The notes under the pieces: generated by a model
Told to the model about the DNA's origin: nothing
Databases searched by the model: none
What the model saw: only the letters and a program-made list of their open reading frames with translations
Shown here: positions 25,764 to 37,609 of the stretch, piece by piece
Position numbering within the stretch: position 1 is the stretch's first letter
Layout of the letters: each line of letters opens with the position of its first letter
DNA from: Musa acuminata AAA Group
Taxonomy: Eukaryota; Streptophyta; Magnoliopsida; Zingiberales; Musaceae
Reading direction: 5' to 3'
Length of the DNA stretch: 64,000 nucleotides
NCBI RefSeq assembly: GCF_036884655.1
Contig: NC_088327.1
Span: 9,023,001 to 9,087,000, forward strand
Position numbers and translations under genes: made by a program

Positions 25764-26199
25764 TTCGTATCGTACCATCTGCGTACATAGCTATGAATTG
25801 TTTTTTTTGTGATGTTAAGACATGTCGAGCGTTGGGATGGGGATGCGGATGAGACATACACTAAAAACAAAAGCTATGATGTGGTTGCGACAACAGCTGT
25901 CCCCAGCTGTCCCCGTCGTTGAAAGCTCTGGCTCGAGTCTGCACACCTCAATACGAAGGACGACGGAAGAGAGATCCCCGACTGTCGTCGTCAGCAACCC
26001 CCCCTCGCGTCCACCGGCTACAGCCGGTCCATTCCGACCCACCCGCATCTTTCCTCTTCGTGTCCGGCGGCCGGCCCCACCCGCCCGGCCCACGTCGCCC
26101 GCTGCACGTGCCGCGCGGTGGGCCCCGTGGGGGAATCGAAAGCAAAATTAAATTTAATACGGCGGAATGTGAGGAAGGGATGGTACAGAGGAGAGAGAA

Positions 26200-29100
26200 A
26201 ACCCAAAGGGGGAGGGAGGGAGGGGGTTCGACGAAGAGAGAGAGAGAGAGCACAAGGAGCGAGCGGGGTTGGGTGGGAGGCGTGAGCGACAAGAGGAGAG
26301 CCGCCGTCAAAAGCGGAGGGACTCCTCCGTCTTCCGAACCTGGATTTTAGGGTTTCGGTTTCTCTCCGGGGCGACGGCAGCGGCAGCGGAGTGACGGTAA
26401 CCCCAAATGCTTTCCCTTTCTTGAATTATGCGATTCTTCTCATCTTAGTCTTGTCTCCGAAGTTTGATTCGGTTCTCCTAGTTTTTCTCGCCGAACGTCC
26501 TGCGGTTTGTTTGGGTTTTTGCCCCTAAATATCTCGTTTTGTTGTTTGTGTTTCGCTTGTTGTGTGTGTGTGTGTGTGTTTTTTTTTTTTTCCCTTTTGG
26601 ATTTGGTGTTGCTTAGGGTTTTGTTATAATGCTTCGGTGGTGTAGATCTGTAGGTTTTTCTATTAAAATCTGAATCATTGTGTTGTGTTTTTATTTTGAT
26701 AGAATTTCTGATCTTTGTTTTTGCTTTCTAATTTTGATGCTTAGTTTTAGGCGTTTCCTTTTATTCTGCTTCCGTTCCCCTTTGAGTGCGGGTTCAGATG
26801 AATTTTCAGCTTGTAGTTCATAGCTTTCAGGACTGTAAGGTTTGGATTTGTTCTATTTGTGCAAATTTCGGACCACTTTTTCCCTCTATGTTCCATAAAT
26901 AGCAAATTTTAGGTGATCATTCTCGAAGATTATATATCTGAACATCAACATCGTGGATTCAACTCTGTGACTTGAGTTTCATTTACCCTTCATGATTTTT
27001 CTCTCTTTGTCTGCCAATTTTGTGATACCAATCGTGTTGAGAAAACATATCCATTAGCTCGACGAGCCTAGAATTATATGGCCCAAAATGTGTAACATCT
27101 AGCCCTATATACAATTGCATCCATTTTCATTTTAGGCTTCATGTTCTCCTCAAGGGGTAAACCAACACATAGCCAAAGTTCAGAATTGTCACACAGAATC
27201 ATGTTGTAGCAGCTGGCACGTGAGACCTAGCCTAATTATGCCTCCAACCCACAAGGGCCCTTCATTAACTTGGCTTAAGTGCTTGTTAGTGGGAGAGAAA
27301 TGCTTCATGTCATGGCTTAAGTTATCCGATGAGATGCAAAAGCCAGAGGCGGTACACATCTAGAATGCACTTGTACGATGCCTACACCATCTCTACCTCT
27401 TATGATTCAAGCAATGACTTAAAGTCATGACATAAATGATCTTAGCAGGAACTTTTTCATTTGAAGTCTAATGAAATTTCTATACAGAATTCTCATAATC
27501 TTCAATATGTTCTATATTGGTTATATAGTTTTTTTTTTTCTTTGGTCAAATTCCAAATTTCTCTGTTTTGGTATGCAGCAGCTACGGATTACTGAATAGA
27601 CTATGATTATTTGGCGGCATTGTCACTAAATGTATGTATATAATATTATTTAGAACCCGATGTTGTGACTTGTTCATAATTGATGAGTCACACACGCACA
27701 CTATGGACTTGTGTTTTGTATTGACATGTAGATAAAGGATTGATCTAACTGCAAATTGCCCTTCAGTTGCAATACTTGGGTGGCACCATATCCTGGTAAG
27801 TGGAACACTGGGATTTGAAAAAGCAAAAGATCAAATGTAGAGGTATCTGAATAGGGAGGCCTGACGTCCTTTCTTCTTGCTCACTAGTATCCCATGATTA
27901 GTAAAGATCAGCATACTGTGAATTTTCAGCAGCTTCATGAGCATGCTTGACCAATTTCATTTTTTAAATTAAATATATTTTTTAACTTCATTGCTCCATT
28001 GCAACCTTCATGTCTAGGATCCAGATAACTGACACAGGAATATTTCTGCATATATGTGGACCTTGTTTTTGTTGAGGATGTCTTTCTTTTTCTCAAGGTT
28101 GGCGATTCCTTATTTATCCAACAGTTCAATTAAGTTTTTTCTACCATTGTCTTAGCTTATTCAAGGTAAAACAAACGAATCTATGTTATTATTGTTAAAC
28201 ATGGTTTAGTTGTATCCAGTAATGTTTACTACTTTATTTGGAACTAGGACTCCTTTTTCTGTTCACATATTCTGCAACCATGGTCAATACATTCAAGTTC
28301 ATGGATATTAGGCTATGTATTCTTACCAGCTCCATCAAACAGCTAGAAAGAAAAGTGTGATCTATACTGCTAATAATCTGAATAGGGATACTAATATTAG
28401 TAATATCGATTAAGCAGATGAGGTGGCTCTGTACATTAGCTTAGTAATATTAGTAATATTAATAACAACCTCTAAATATAGATGTAAGACTGCTGCCTAC
28501 GTTGAGGCCCCACATTAGTGGAAGGCTTGTGTACTAGGTTCATTCTTTTGAAATGAGGTGACTTTGATATGTTATCTACAACAAAGATATAATTAAAGGG
28601 TCCATGTGTTTTCAAAGATATAAAACAATTATTTAGGAAATATTTCAAGCAAATGTTCATTCTCCACTTATTTTGGATCATATATTTTTTTGATATCTAT
28701 CAAATGATCAATCTTAGTGGTAGACAGTTACTGTGAGGCAATATGGACTATGAAATATATGGTTCTTTGCTGGTGTAAAGCAATTTTATCAATGAAGTTC
28801 AACACATAAATTCTTCTCATATGTCAGGGAAAATGGGAAATATCCTTATTTTTCAGTATTTCATGGCATGGTGCTCTGAGAATGCAACTTTGATTTCTGT
28901 GATGTACCACTATTTAACCTAGAGCTTATTAGTGTCAAAAGTGCAAGTTTTGCTGGGCCATCAGCGCAGAATACCTATGTGGTTCATGGGCACATAATTG
29001 GTTGCTTGTTTGGGCTATAGTTTCACAAATACATGTATAGATGAAATGCAGAAAAGGAGGTGGAAGAGAAATGGAGATATCTATAATGGAAAACAAGCGG

Positions 29101-29398
29101 AGAAGCTATAAGGGTGACAGAAAAAAGAGTAGAAGGACAGAACACCGATTAGAATGACCAGCGATGTATGACAATAAGAAGAAAAGTAAAACTTACCCAG
29201 AGTATACTGGTTTGCGAAATTGCCAAGAAGTCATTGTTGGTTGAATTTGAATAATTCATTATACTATTTCTTAACTTTTGCATTATACTATATATGGAAA
29301 TTTTATGTTATTTGAAAGGAAATGTTAAAAATTGTCTAACCATTATGTTTTCACAACCCTCCTGACCAAATAATGCTATATATTGCAGGAAAAAAGGC
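26200..29398 (+). promoter_or_regulatory. Promoter, leader exon and long 5'UTR intron of the LW-domain gene
   Basis: A GC-rich, (GA)n-containing region at 26200-26330 looks like core promoter and leader. A donor ACG/GTAACC is at 26397-26398. About 3 kb of T-rich, intron-like DNA follows, ending at an acceptor ATATTGCAG at 29398. The coding exon starts 114 bp later. The intron holds a (GT)n run near 26562-26580. One or more extra leader exons could be hidden in it. Inferred from splice consensus only. Confidence 0.4.
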
Positions 29399-29512
29399 CA
29401 TATCACATGCTTTTTCTCTTCCTATTCATGGTTTGATGACTTAAATAGCAGCATGGTGGAAGGAATTGGACATTGAAGCTTTTAGCGACTCCATTTGATC
29501 TTGTGAGCTAGA

Positions 29513-32500
29513 ATGACGCTAGAAGATTTTTTCACCCTAACTGAGATGAGGGATGGCCTTTCGAGTCTCCCTAGGATTGAAGAGCTGCTCTCCATGATTC
29601 AGAAACTGAATGATTCTGTTACGAGTAACTTAGGTGATGCAGTAAGACAATGGTCTACAGTTGCAAGTGTTTTAGCAGCTACAGACAATAAGGAATGTGT
29701 TAATCAATTTCTCCAGTTGAATGGGCTTGTTTTTCTTAACCAATGGCTTCAAGAAGCACTGAAGCTCCATGCTGATGTTAGTGGTGTTGAAGAGCTGATA
29801 AGTTCATTATTGACATTTTTTGAGAGGTTTCCAATTGAGCTTAAACAGATAACTGCCTCTGGAATTGGAGTTACCATCGAACTTCTTCTTGATCACAAAA
29901 GCATTCTAATTAAGGAGAAGGCTAGAATTTTGTATGATAAGTGGAATCATGCAAGAAATGATGGTAAAAGTTGCCATGATCAGGAAACAAGTGGGACTTG
30001 TCAAAGTGATCAGCTTGAACCTTTTGAGGATGTGCAGATGAATGAAAAAAGTATGGACTTAGTAAATTCAGTTGTTGATATTCCCCCATGCACAGAAAGA
30101 ATTGGTGAAGGAAAATGTGAAGTGAAATTGGCAGGAACTGAGATCCAGGTTGCTGATGTCACAGTATGTTCAGGCAGTTCCCCTCATGATTCCACCTATA
30201 AAGAAAAAGTTATAGCATCACAAAAAGCTATTTCTACATCTTCCAATCCCATCAATCCGAATGCAGTTTCAGCAGATGTGTGTTCATCGGGGTCATCCCT
30301 TGTATCAACCTCTTGTCAGGAGAAGTTAACTGTTATAGAGGGGTCTTCTGTTTCTGTTGCAGTAGGAAAGTCCTCTACTGGCACTGGTTCACAATCTGGT
30401 CGGGAAGGAGATACAGATGATCAGCCTGATGCATCATTGTTGAAAAATGTCCCTGATAGCGTAAGAGGGATGGATGTGGAAATGAGGGAAGTGAAACCAT
30501 GCAAATCCAATCAAAGAGAAACTTGCAGTAATTCTTCATCCTTTGTGTTTTCTACTTCTGTGACACCATCGGTCGCTGCTCCAGAGCTGACTAATTCACG
30601 CAAGTTGGATTCTAACAATGGTGACTCGTGTGCCTCAAAGGCAATGCTACATGAGCTAAATTCTGGTGCTTTTGACCATGGGAAGGAAAAGTGTTTAATA
30701 ACAGCCAAGGAGTCCAACACAGCTGCAAATCTCGCTAGTGGTATTCATGAACTTGCCTGTACTGTCAGCAACCTCAGCGATCCAGGTGATCCTCAGTTAC
30801 CTTGTCAAAGGGAGGAAGCCATGAGTAGTGTCCTTAAAGGCACTGATGGTGAGGTCAATCTTAATATTCGTAAAGGTCATTTCTTGAACTCTCCTGATTT
30901 CCTAAAAGTCGTGGGGACCAAGGCAAATAAGGAAATTGGTCGAAAGTCAGATATGAGACTTGAATGTTTGGATGATGCACTAGAGGTTGCAAGGCAAGTC
31001 GCTATAGCAGTGGAGCAAGAGGTGGTTGATTATAGAGAGCCTTTTTGCAGCTCTCCTGAGGTCAACTCTGGTGGAACAACTGGTTCTCATAACCCTGATT
31101 CTGAAGAAGAAAAGCAGGATCAACCAGTGACCGAGGAAATTGGTGGGAATAGTTCATCTGCTGGAAATGGTCCTTCTGTTACTACATCTACTGAGAAGGG
31201 GTCAGAGATCACACAGAACATGAGCCCTGACCAGGAAAACTCTGAGCAAAATATAGAATCACCCAAACCAAATGTTCCTGCTCAGGAATCAGTTGGTAAG
31301 TCTATCGCAGACAGATTCAATTTCGATCTGAATTCAGATATTTGCAGTGATGAACCTGAATGCTCGTTAAAGCCCATTTTGAAAATGCCTATCGGCGTGT
31401 CTGCTCCTGTAGCTGTTATTGCTTGTTCAAAAGGAGCTCCAGGATTGCCTGTTACACCTCTCTGTTTCGGAGGTGAAATGGGATGGAAAGGTTCGGCTGC
31501 TACCAGTGCTTTTCGGCCAGCATCTCCTCGGAGAACTCCTGATGGTGAAAGGTCATCTTCTGGTTCAAAACCAAAGACAAACTCGCTTGAATTTGATTTG
31601 AATGTGGCTGAAAGGGCTGATGAGGTGGGTGATGAACCCATATTGGTGAAGGAGTTGCCTGCTTCCTCTAGTCTGCCATCCGGAGATTCATGTGTGGAAG
31701 TTAGTTCGAGAAGAACAGAGAAGCTAAGTTTGGATCTTAATCGCCTTGGAGATGAAGAAACGTCTATGTGTCCATCCTCATCCTTGAAGCTGCATTTCCA
31801 GAGTGGAGAGCGGAGCCTGTCTTCAGCTTCATCATCATCTTCCAGGCAGCCTTTTCTTAGAGACTTTGACCTGAATGATAACCCATCTTTCCCCAATATT
31901 GGTAATTCTTGCAACTTTGATATGTCATCAACCAAACCCTCTGATTCTTTTGGAGTTCCAACACCCACTGATCCCGTTATCAAAATTATGGGATCAAAAA
32001 TTGCTGTTGAAAGGAAAGCTAATGACAACCAAGTGCAGCAGTCTTTTCTATCAGTAGGACTGAAGATGGAGCCTCCTGTTGTCGCAAGGCCACTGATGGC
32101 TTATACAAACATGCCAACCCCCACTTATGGATATACTGGACTCCCGACTGGGCCTTCCGTGTCAGTCCCCCCAGCATATTATTCACCTGGAAACATTTCT
32201 TACATGGTAGACTCCAGAGGTGCAACAGTCATGCCGCATGTTACTGGCTCAGCAGCTCTTGGTCTAACATCTGCCAGGCCACCCTTTCTTATAGGTGCGG
32301 CTATGCCCTCAAACATGGCTGGTTTTGGGTCTTTGCAACCTGGTCTTGACTTGAATGGTGGTATGACGTCCGTGGAGGGTGGGATCAGAGAAGGCAGCAG
32401 TTTTAGACAATTCTTTTTGCAAGGTCACGGTCGATGGATGGAAGAACAACCGAAGACCGGTGCACAGCCTTCCAGTTCAGACACTACATTGAAGCGGAAA

Positions 32501-32563
32501 GAGCCAGACTCTGGATGGGAGCCTTATCCGCATGGTTACAAGCAGATGACATCATGGCAATAA
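29513..32563 (+). CDS. TFIIS N-terminal (LW) domain protein with DLN motifs
   Basis: A single long coding exon, 1016 residues. Residues about 20-150 form the helical TFIIS N-terminal/LW domain (AVRQWSTVASVLAATDNKEC, LLTFFERFPIELKQI, KARILYDKWN), a docking module of transcription elongation factors and Mediator-linked proteins. After a long Ser/Thr-rich, mostly disordered middle come DLN motifs: FNFDLNSD (about 602), LEFDLNVAE (about 692), LSLDLNRLG (about 738), RDFDLNDNPSF (about 783) and LDLNGG (about 945). The C-terminus is Pro/Gly/Ser-rich. In Arabidopsis such proteins are annotated as TFIIS-family (for example the SUO group, which has in addition a BAH domain not seen here). A nuclear transcription or mRNA-regulation role is inferred from the domain; the exact function is unknown. 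The ATG at 29513 is the first Met before the conserved domain. Confidence 0.85.
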   Translation: MTLEDFFTLTEMRDGLSSLPRIEELLSMIQKLNDSVTSNLGDAVRQWSTVASVLAATDNKECVNQFLQLNGLVFLNQWLQEALKLHADVSGVEELISSLLTFFERFPIELKQITASGIGVTIELLLDHKSILIKEKARILYDKWNHARNDGKSCHDQETSGTCQSDQLEPFEDVQMNEKSMDLVNSVVDIPPCTERIGEGKCEVKLAGTEIQVADVTVCSGSSPHDSTYKEKVIASQKAISTSSNPINPNAVSADVCSSGSSLVSTSCQEKLTVIEGSSVSVAVGKSSTGTGSQSGREGDTDDQPDASLLKNVPDSVRGMDVEMREVKPCKSNQRETCSNSSSFVFSTSVTPSVAAPELTNSRKLDSNNGDSCASKAMLHELNSGAFDHGKEKCLITAKESNTAANLASGIHELACTVSNLSDPGDPQLPCQREEAMSSVLKGTDGEVNLNIRKGHFLNSPDFLKVVGTKANKEIGRKSDMRLECLDDALEVARQVAIAVEQEVVDYREPFCSSPEVNSGGTTGSHNPDSEEEKQDQPVTEEIGGNSSSAGNGPSVTTSTEKGSEITQNMSPDQENSEQNIESPKPNVPAQESVGKSIADRFNFDLNSDICSDEPECSLKPILKMPIGVSAPVAVIACSKGAPGLPVTPLCFGGEMGWKGSAATSAFRPASPRRTPDGERSSSGSKPKTNSLEFDLNVAERADEVGDEPILVKELPASSSLPSGDSCVEVSSRRTEKLSLDLNRLGDEETSMCPSSSLKLHFQSGERSLSSASSSSSRQPFLRDFDLNDNPSFPNIGNSCNFDMSSTKPSDSFGVPTPTDPVIKIMGSKIAVERKANDNQVQQSFLSVGLKMEPPVVARPLMAYTNMPTPTYGYTGLPTGPSVSVPPAYYSPGNISYMVDSRGATVMPHVTGSAALGLTSARPPFLIGAAMPSNMAGFGSLQPGLDLNGGMTSVEGGIREGSSFRQFFLQGHGRWMEEQPKTGAQPSSSDTTLKRKEPDSGWEPYPHGYKQMTSWQ

Positions 32564-33340
32564 TTGTGTTTAAAGACCATTAGGGTTGTATCGGGTTATC
32601 TAAGGTTAGTTGCTTACCTTTTGTTCCTTTAAGATGGTGGGCCAATTCGACCGAATGGCATTGGCAGGTGGATAAGTGAATAAGGTTATAGATAGTTTTG
32701 ATGAAAATTTATTGTCAAAATATCGGTACATTTGATTGTTTACATTCCTCCATTATCATTATTTAGTCCATTGCACCCGGTGGAAGCCCCATGCATGCAT
32801 CGCCTAATGAACGAGATGCTAGTTCTTGTTTTTCATATCTTTCCCGTTTTATTCGAATCGCTATATCATCATCTTTGGTTTGAGTTTTATGTATTATTAT
32901 TTAGGCTTTGTTGTACATGATAGATTTTTCACATGTATACACACACACACACACACACCACATTACTACTAAAATTTCTTTGATGCTGTATTATCTGTTA
33001 GTCTCTGTTGTGCATTTGCCTAATTGTGTATGAATAAAATTGTAGGTTGATGGTTTGAGAGCTCTTTCAGCAAGTCTTATAAGGTAGCCAACCACTTTCG
33101 TTGGTAAATAACATAGACAGTGATTTATTTCACATTTTACATGAACACGGAGCAATCTCAATCAAAGACTGTTCACTCTAAATAATATTCTAACTTTTTA
33201 ATAGTATTTCCTTTTCTATCGAAGTCAGAAATCAAGTCGAACAAATAAACAAACAAAAGGGAAAAAAAAAAAGGCATCTTATTTATTTGTACTTGGGATA
33301 AATTCCAAAAACATTTTTCGAAAATCGGAAACAGCAAAAA
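32564..33340. other. 3'UTR of the LW-domain gene and spacer
   Basis: The first 400-450 bases are probably 3'UTR, with an AATAAA-like motif at about 33033. An (AC)n run lies at 32938-32958. The spacer to the next gene is short and AT-rich, and I see nothing else in it. Confidence 0.5.
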
Positions 33341-33362
33341 TGGGAGGCGAGCCTTTTTGTTT

Positions 33363-33400
33363 TCCGAATCCGAATCCGAATCCGAATCCGAATCCGAACC
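33363..33400. repeat. Hexanucleotide tandem repeat (CCGAAT)n upstream of FolD
   Basis: Six consecutive units, five CCGAAT and a final CCGAAC, about 175-210 bp before the FolD start codon, therefore in the promoter or leader. Such a hexamer array could vary in length among individuals. Confidence 0.9.
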
Positions 33401-33572
33401 CTTGGAAACTATTTATTGCAATCACAACCCGATACGTCGCGAGCCGTAAGCTTATTTTAGTTCCGCGGCAGAAAACTCGTGTCACGAATCCGCCGCATCC
33501 ACTCTCCCGCGGCAACACCCTAACCTTCCAAGGAACCGCTTCCCCTCCCCCCTCCCCTCTTCTCAGCCGGGT

Positions 33573-36500
33573 ATGGCTCCGTCGGTGATGTCGGATTTCT
33601 CGTCCTCGGCCACCGCCCGGCTTCTTCCCTTCCGGTGCACTGTCCCTATCAGGGCTTTCCAATTCCAGCCGTCGGTTTCCATCCAACTGACGCCCTTGCG
33701 CCTGAACGCGTCTCGATCGACCTTGTCGCGGTGCTGTAGTTCATCCGCTGTCGCCGCAGGTATGCGTCTGATGTTTTTTCCTGTCGTATGCAGCTTTCTC
33801 TGGTACCGAATTGCTCAGCTGTGATGCCGATCAAAGTTTCATATACTTTTTCTTGGTTCCTTCTTTGATCAGTCTCTTGGGCCATTCAGAACCTTTTGGG
33901 GTTGGTTATTCATGTGTACGTCATGATGGTTTATGCTTTCCGTCTTTCGTTAGTAGAATAACCATGATATTGGTCTATATATATAGTATATATATAGTAT
34001 GTATGATTTTAGAACCGTTGTTCTTCTTGTGCTGCTTGTGGGAATTCTAGAAGTGGGGATCACTAGTTGAATAATGAGGAGCTGCAATTAGGGTAAATAG
34101 AACGAATTTTCTATTAATATTTGAAGAATTTGTCTATGTTGCGGTTCCATCAGTTTGTAAAATCCAGGTCTGGACCTGGTTATGTAATTTTAGAGTTTAC
34201 TCAATCAGAACCTTAAGTTTTACTATGAGGAAGTATGAAGGGAGACCAAAGTTGTGTGTATGACACGTTATGGAAATATGTGGTCTAGAGGCAATCAATA
34301 GTTCAACCTTGAAGTTATAATCAGAAGGACCAAGAAGTCAAGTTCATCGACACTTGAAAAGCATTTGTTTGTTGACGTCCTCTTTTTGCCATACTTTGCT
34401 TTTGTTTTCGAGCCTAATGTTTCTTGATCTGGACATGTAGTGGCAACAAATACGGATACTCTTGCCAAGGTTATTGATGGGAAGTTGGTCTCAAACCAAA
34501 TAAAAGATGAAGTTGCTGGGGAAGTAGCCGGTATGAAGGAAGCAATCGGTGTCATTCCTGGTTTGGCAGTCATTCTTGTGGGCTCAAGGAAGGATTCTCA
34601 AACTTATGTCCGCAATAAGAAGAAGGCTTGTGAAGCAGTGGGTATAAAATCTTATGAAGTTAATTTGCCTGAGGACAGCACAGAGGAAGAAGTGATTAAG
34701 CATATTTTAGAATTCAACAATGATCCATCAGTTCATGGGATTCTTGTTCAGTTGCCTCTCCCTCGTGTATGATTTCTGTAACTAGTGCTTTGCTAAATTA
34801 CAGATTTTTTATATTGTTTCCTGTTTGTATGTGAATGCATATGCCAAAGATATCTTTTATTGGACTAATAAAATGCTACTTCTTTTTTATTTGGTTTGAT
34901 GGAATTATTATCTCAACATGCACAAAACACCAGTAAATTCAAAATAGATGCTATGGGATTTATTTATCTTCATATAGTGTTCATGCCTAGCATATGTTCT
35001 TCTTAGCAAGTGTTTCATCAGGTACAAATTATTTTATATCATTTTATGTTTCTATGCAAATGCACTTGCTGAAGATATCTTACATTGCACCAAATTAATG
35101 TTACTCTTTTTTTTTTTCTCCTTTGGTTGGATGGAATTATTATTTCAACATGCACAAATCAGCTGTAGTAGATGCTAAAAAGATGCTTGATATTTGTTTA
35201 TCTTTAGCTTTCGTGGCTCTTTATTGATGTGGAATGTGCTCTTCTCACGTGGAATTGCATTTAAATCCTATCCATCTTTTGAACTGTACTCATTTTATCT
35301 CGTTCAGTAACTCAAAATGTCAAGAGAATTGTAGGGTAGGCTGTTTCTTACAACATCGGGAAATTAGTTCGAGCATATGTGTGCTAAGATCAGTCTGGAG
35401 CATAAGCAAGCCATATATTTCTCTTTTTGTTATATGTAAGAATTTGGATGCCTGATGCTTTATCTTGTTCTCAGTTGGTCTTGAATTTGTGCTTTGTTTT
35501 TTTTTACTAAAAAGACTTAGGAGAAACACTGTATTTTGCAGCATATGAATGAGGAGAACATTTTGAATGCTGTTAATATTGAGAAAGATGTGGATGGTTT
35601 CCATCCGTTGAATATTGGTCGTCTTGCTATGCAAGGTAGGGACCCCTTGTTTGTTCCTTGTACTCCTAAGGGATGCATGGAATTATTATACAGGCATGGA
35701 GTTGAAATCAAGGGGAAGAGAGCTGTTGTTATCGGCAGGAGCAATATTGTTGGAATGCCTGCTGCATTGCTGCTGCAAGTACTACTCTTTACATCAATCT
35801 TGCATTACTGTAGAAGATCCTGACCGTTTGTTGTTTAAAGGCCTCTACTCTATGCCTTGTGCTAATTAGGCTTTCATGACTTCAACAGAAAGCAAATGCA
35901 ACCGTCAGCATAGTCCACTCTCATACTAAAAATCCTGAGGAAGTTACAAGACAAGCGGATATTGTGATTTCAGCTGCTGGGGTTGCCAACTTGGTAAGAG
36001 GCAGCTGGATAAAGCCAGGGGCAGTCGTGATAGATGTCGGAATAAATCCAGTTGATGTAAGATGCTTCCTTTTTGTATCATCATTTATGCTTCCTTATAA
36101 TCTAGAAATGTGTTCCTACATTTGCAGCAATTTGATAGTGCTTACGTATACACTACTGATATTTGAACTTGGGAATGATAGCGTTGTTATTTCCATGTAA
36201 ACTATCATGTTTTCGTTTGCGGCATGATTTTCTTATCTCTTTATTCCTAATGTCCATAACGAAGAATATAACTGTTTTCTAGTCTTTTATGTAAACATTT
36301 AATAATTAGCCATGCAATCTTATCAACGTGTCATGTTCCACACTACTTTCTATAGGCTTTACAAGTACCAGCTCTGATTATCAATGTCTGCTGCACTTTT
36401 GATGGCAAAACATAGTATCATGTCACTTGATCTCCTAGAAGTGGGCCAATCTTACCAGTCATTCTGGATTCACATCAGAATATGAATAGATGTCTTTTGT

Positions 36501-37609
36501 ATAGTGTGTACATACTGAAGTGTACTTGATCAATTCCTGTATGTGTTAGATGAAGCAAAATTATTTTCTTGTGCCGATTAAACATGTATTCAAGTTCAGT
36601 CAGATTCAGCCTGGAGTGATTGGATTTATACACACATGAACACATGCCCAACAAACATTTATGAGCAATAAATGAACACTGGGTATAACAGTTATTGGAA
36701 AGTCCCCATTTGGTGCTCAGCATGATCTAAGAAACTGGGCCGTAACTCCAGATAGCTCTCTTAGGAAGTGTGAGGCTTTGGTATCGAGGGAACCATGTGT
36801 ATTATACAGACATCTGAAATGCATAGCTTACATATCTACTGTGTATTTCTTGGAAATTTACTGCTTGTTTTGCTTCTCTCGTTTACCTTACACGATGGAG
36901 GAAATTCTTTTCTTTGTTTTATCTTATTTCGTTGTGCATAGGCAACCTTACAAACATAAGTGTAGTTTTGGTTGCTGCCATCAAACATTATTACACTTTA
37001 ACATTGATCTTTTGCTTTTGATACGAGTGTCTGCTACTCAGTGAAGTTTCTTGTAATGCTTTTGGAATCAAAACCAAGTCTTTACCTCTTTCATGCACAC
37101 GATATTCTTGATCAACCAAGTATTTCTTTTCCAAGGAAAATGCTTGAAGTATGTGCCTCATGCATAATCATGTTTGAAATCCAATGTTCTTGATACTTGG
37201 TAAAACCAGAGTACTTAATTCGATATCTCTGTTATGTGTGGGCACACATACATGAGAAATGTGGATACATGCTTTTGACTGTACTTACGAGAAATGTGGA
37301 TCTTATGATGATTATTGTGATTATTTCCTTTATTCTCTCAACACGTATTAGGTTGGATCTTTCGTGTGATACTCGTACATGTGGAGAAGCATTATCTTAC
37401 TAGGTGGTGGACTCAATTGTTTCTTCTGATCATTTCAGGATGCAGAAAGCCCTCGAGGTTATCGGCTGGTTGGTGATGTCTGCTACGAAGAAGCTTGTAC
37501 GGAAGCTTCCGCTATCACCCCAGTTCCTGGTGGAGTTGGTCCGATGACAATCGCCATGCTTTTATCGAATACACTTGAATCTGCCAAAAGGATACACAAT
37601 TTCAAGTGA
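33573..37609 (+). CDS. FOLD4: Chloroplast FolD: methylenetetrahydrofolate dehydrogenase / methenyl-THF cyclohydrolase
   Basis: Bifunctional one-carbon enzyme converting 5,10-methylene-THF to 10-formyl-THF in two NADP-linked steps. Exons: 33573-33759, 34441-34766, 35542-35778, 35889-36056, 37439-37609; 1089 nt, 362 residues, all junctions in phase with GT/AG borders. Exon one (62 residues, Ser/Arg/Leu-rich, ending CCSSSAVAA) is a chloroplast transit peptide. The catalytic core follows: YVRNK with Tyr118 and Lys122 (the Y-x3-K of the cyclohydrolase site), [23 protein letters not shown] in the NADP-binding fold, VIDVGIN, and the C-terminal signature [11 protein letters not shown]. Length fits plastid FolD4-type enzymes. 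Intron 2 carries a diverged tandem duplication. The end of the last exon ([10 protein letters not shown]) matches the family. Confidence 0.93.
34790..35250. repeat. Diverged tandem duplication in FolD intron 2, period about 224 bp
   Basis: Copy one begins about 34790 and copy two about 35015. Paired words are GATATCTTTTATTGGA and GATATCTTACATTGCA, TGATGGAATTATTATCTCAACATG and GGATGGAATTATTATTTCAACATG, and TTTATTTATC and TTGTTTATC. Divergence is considerable, so the event is old. No gene content. Confidence 0.65.

Larger units (their letters stand above)
22277..26190. other. Gene-poor intergenic region with local duplications
   Basis: No gene recognised. Bases 22277-22640 and 24430-24870 are GC-richer and may be old gene or element remnants; their open frames are short and unlike any family I know. 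Bases 22680-23500 are strongly AT-rich. Two local tandem duplications are listed separately (about 23630-24000 and 25381-25763). A C-run of nine or so lies at about 24750. Confidence 0.45.

Noticed and set aside
25815..26350. Overlapping open frames at about 26 kb that look like a basic, Pro/Arg-rich protein
   Set aside because: They lie in a GC-rich promoter/leader region, are open on both strands, and match no family I know.
31282..32028. A 248-codon minus-strand frame within the LW-domain gene
   Set aside because: Antisense to a single continuous coding exon; no recognisable domain.
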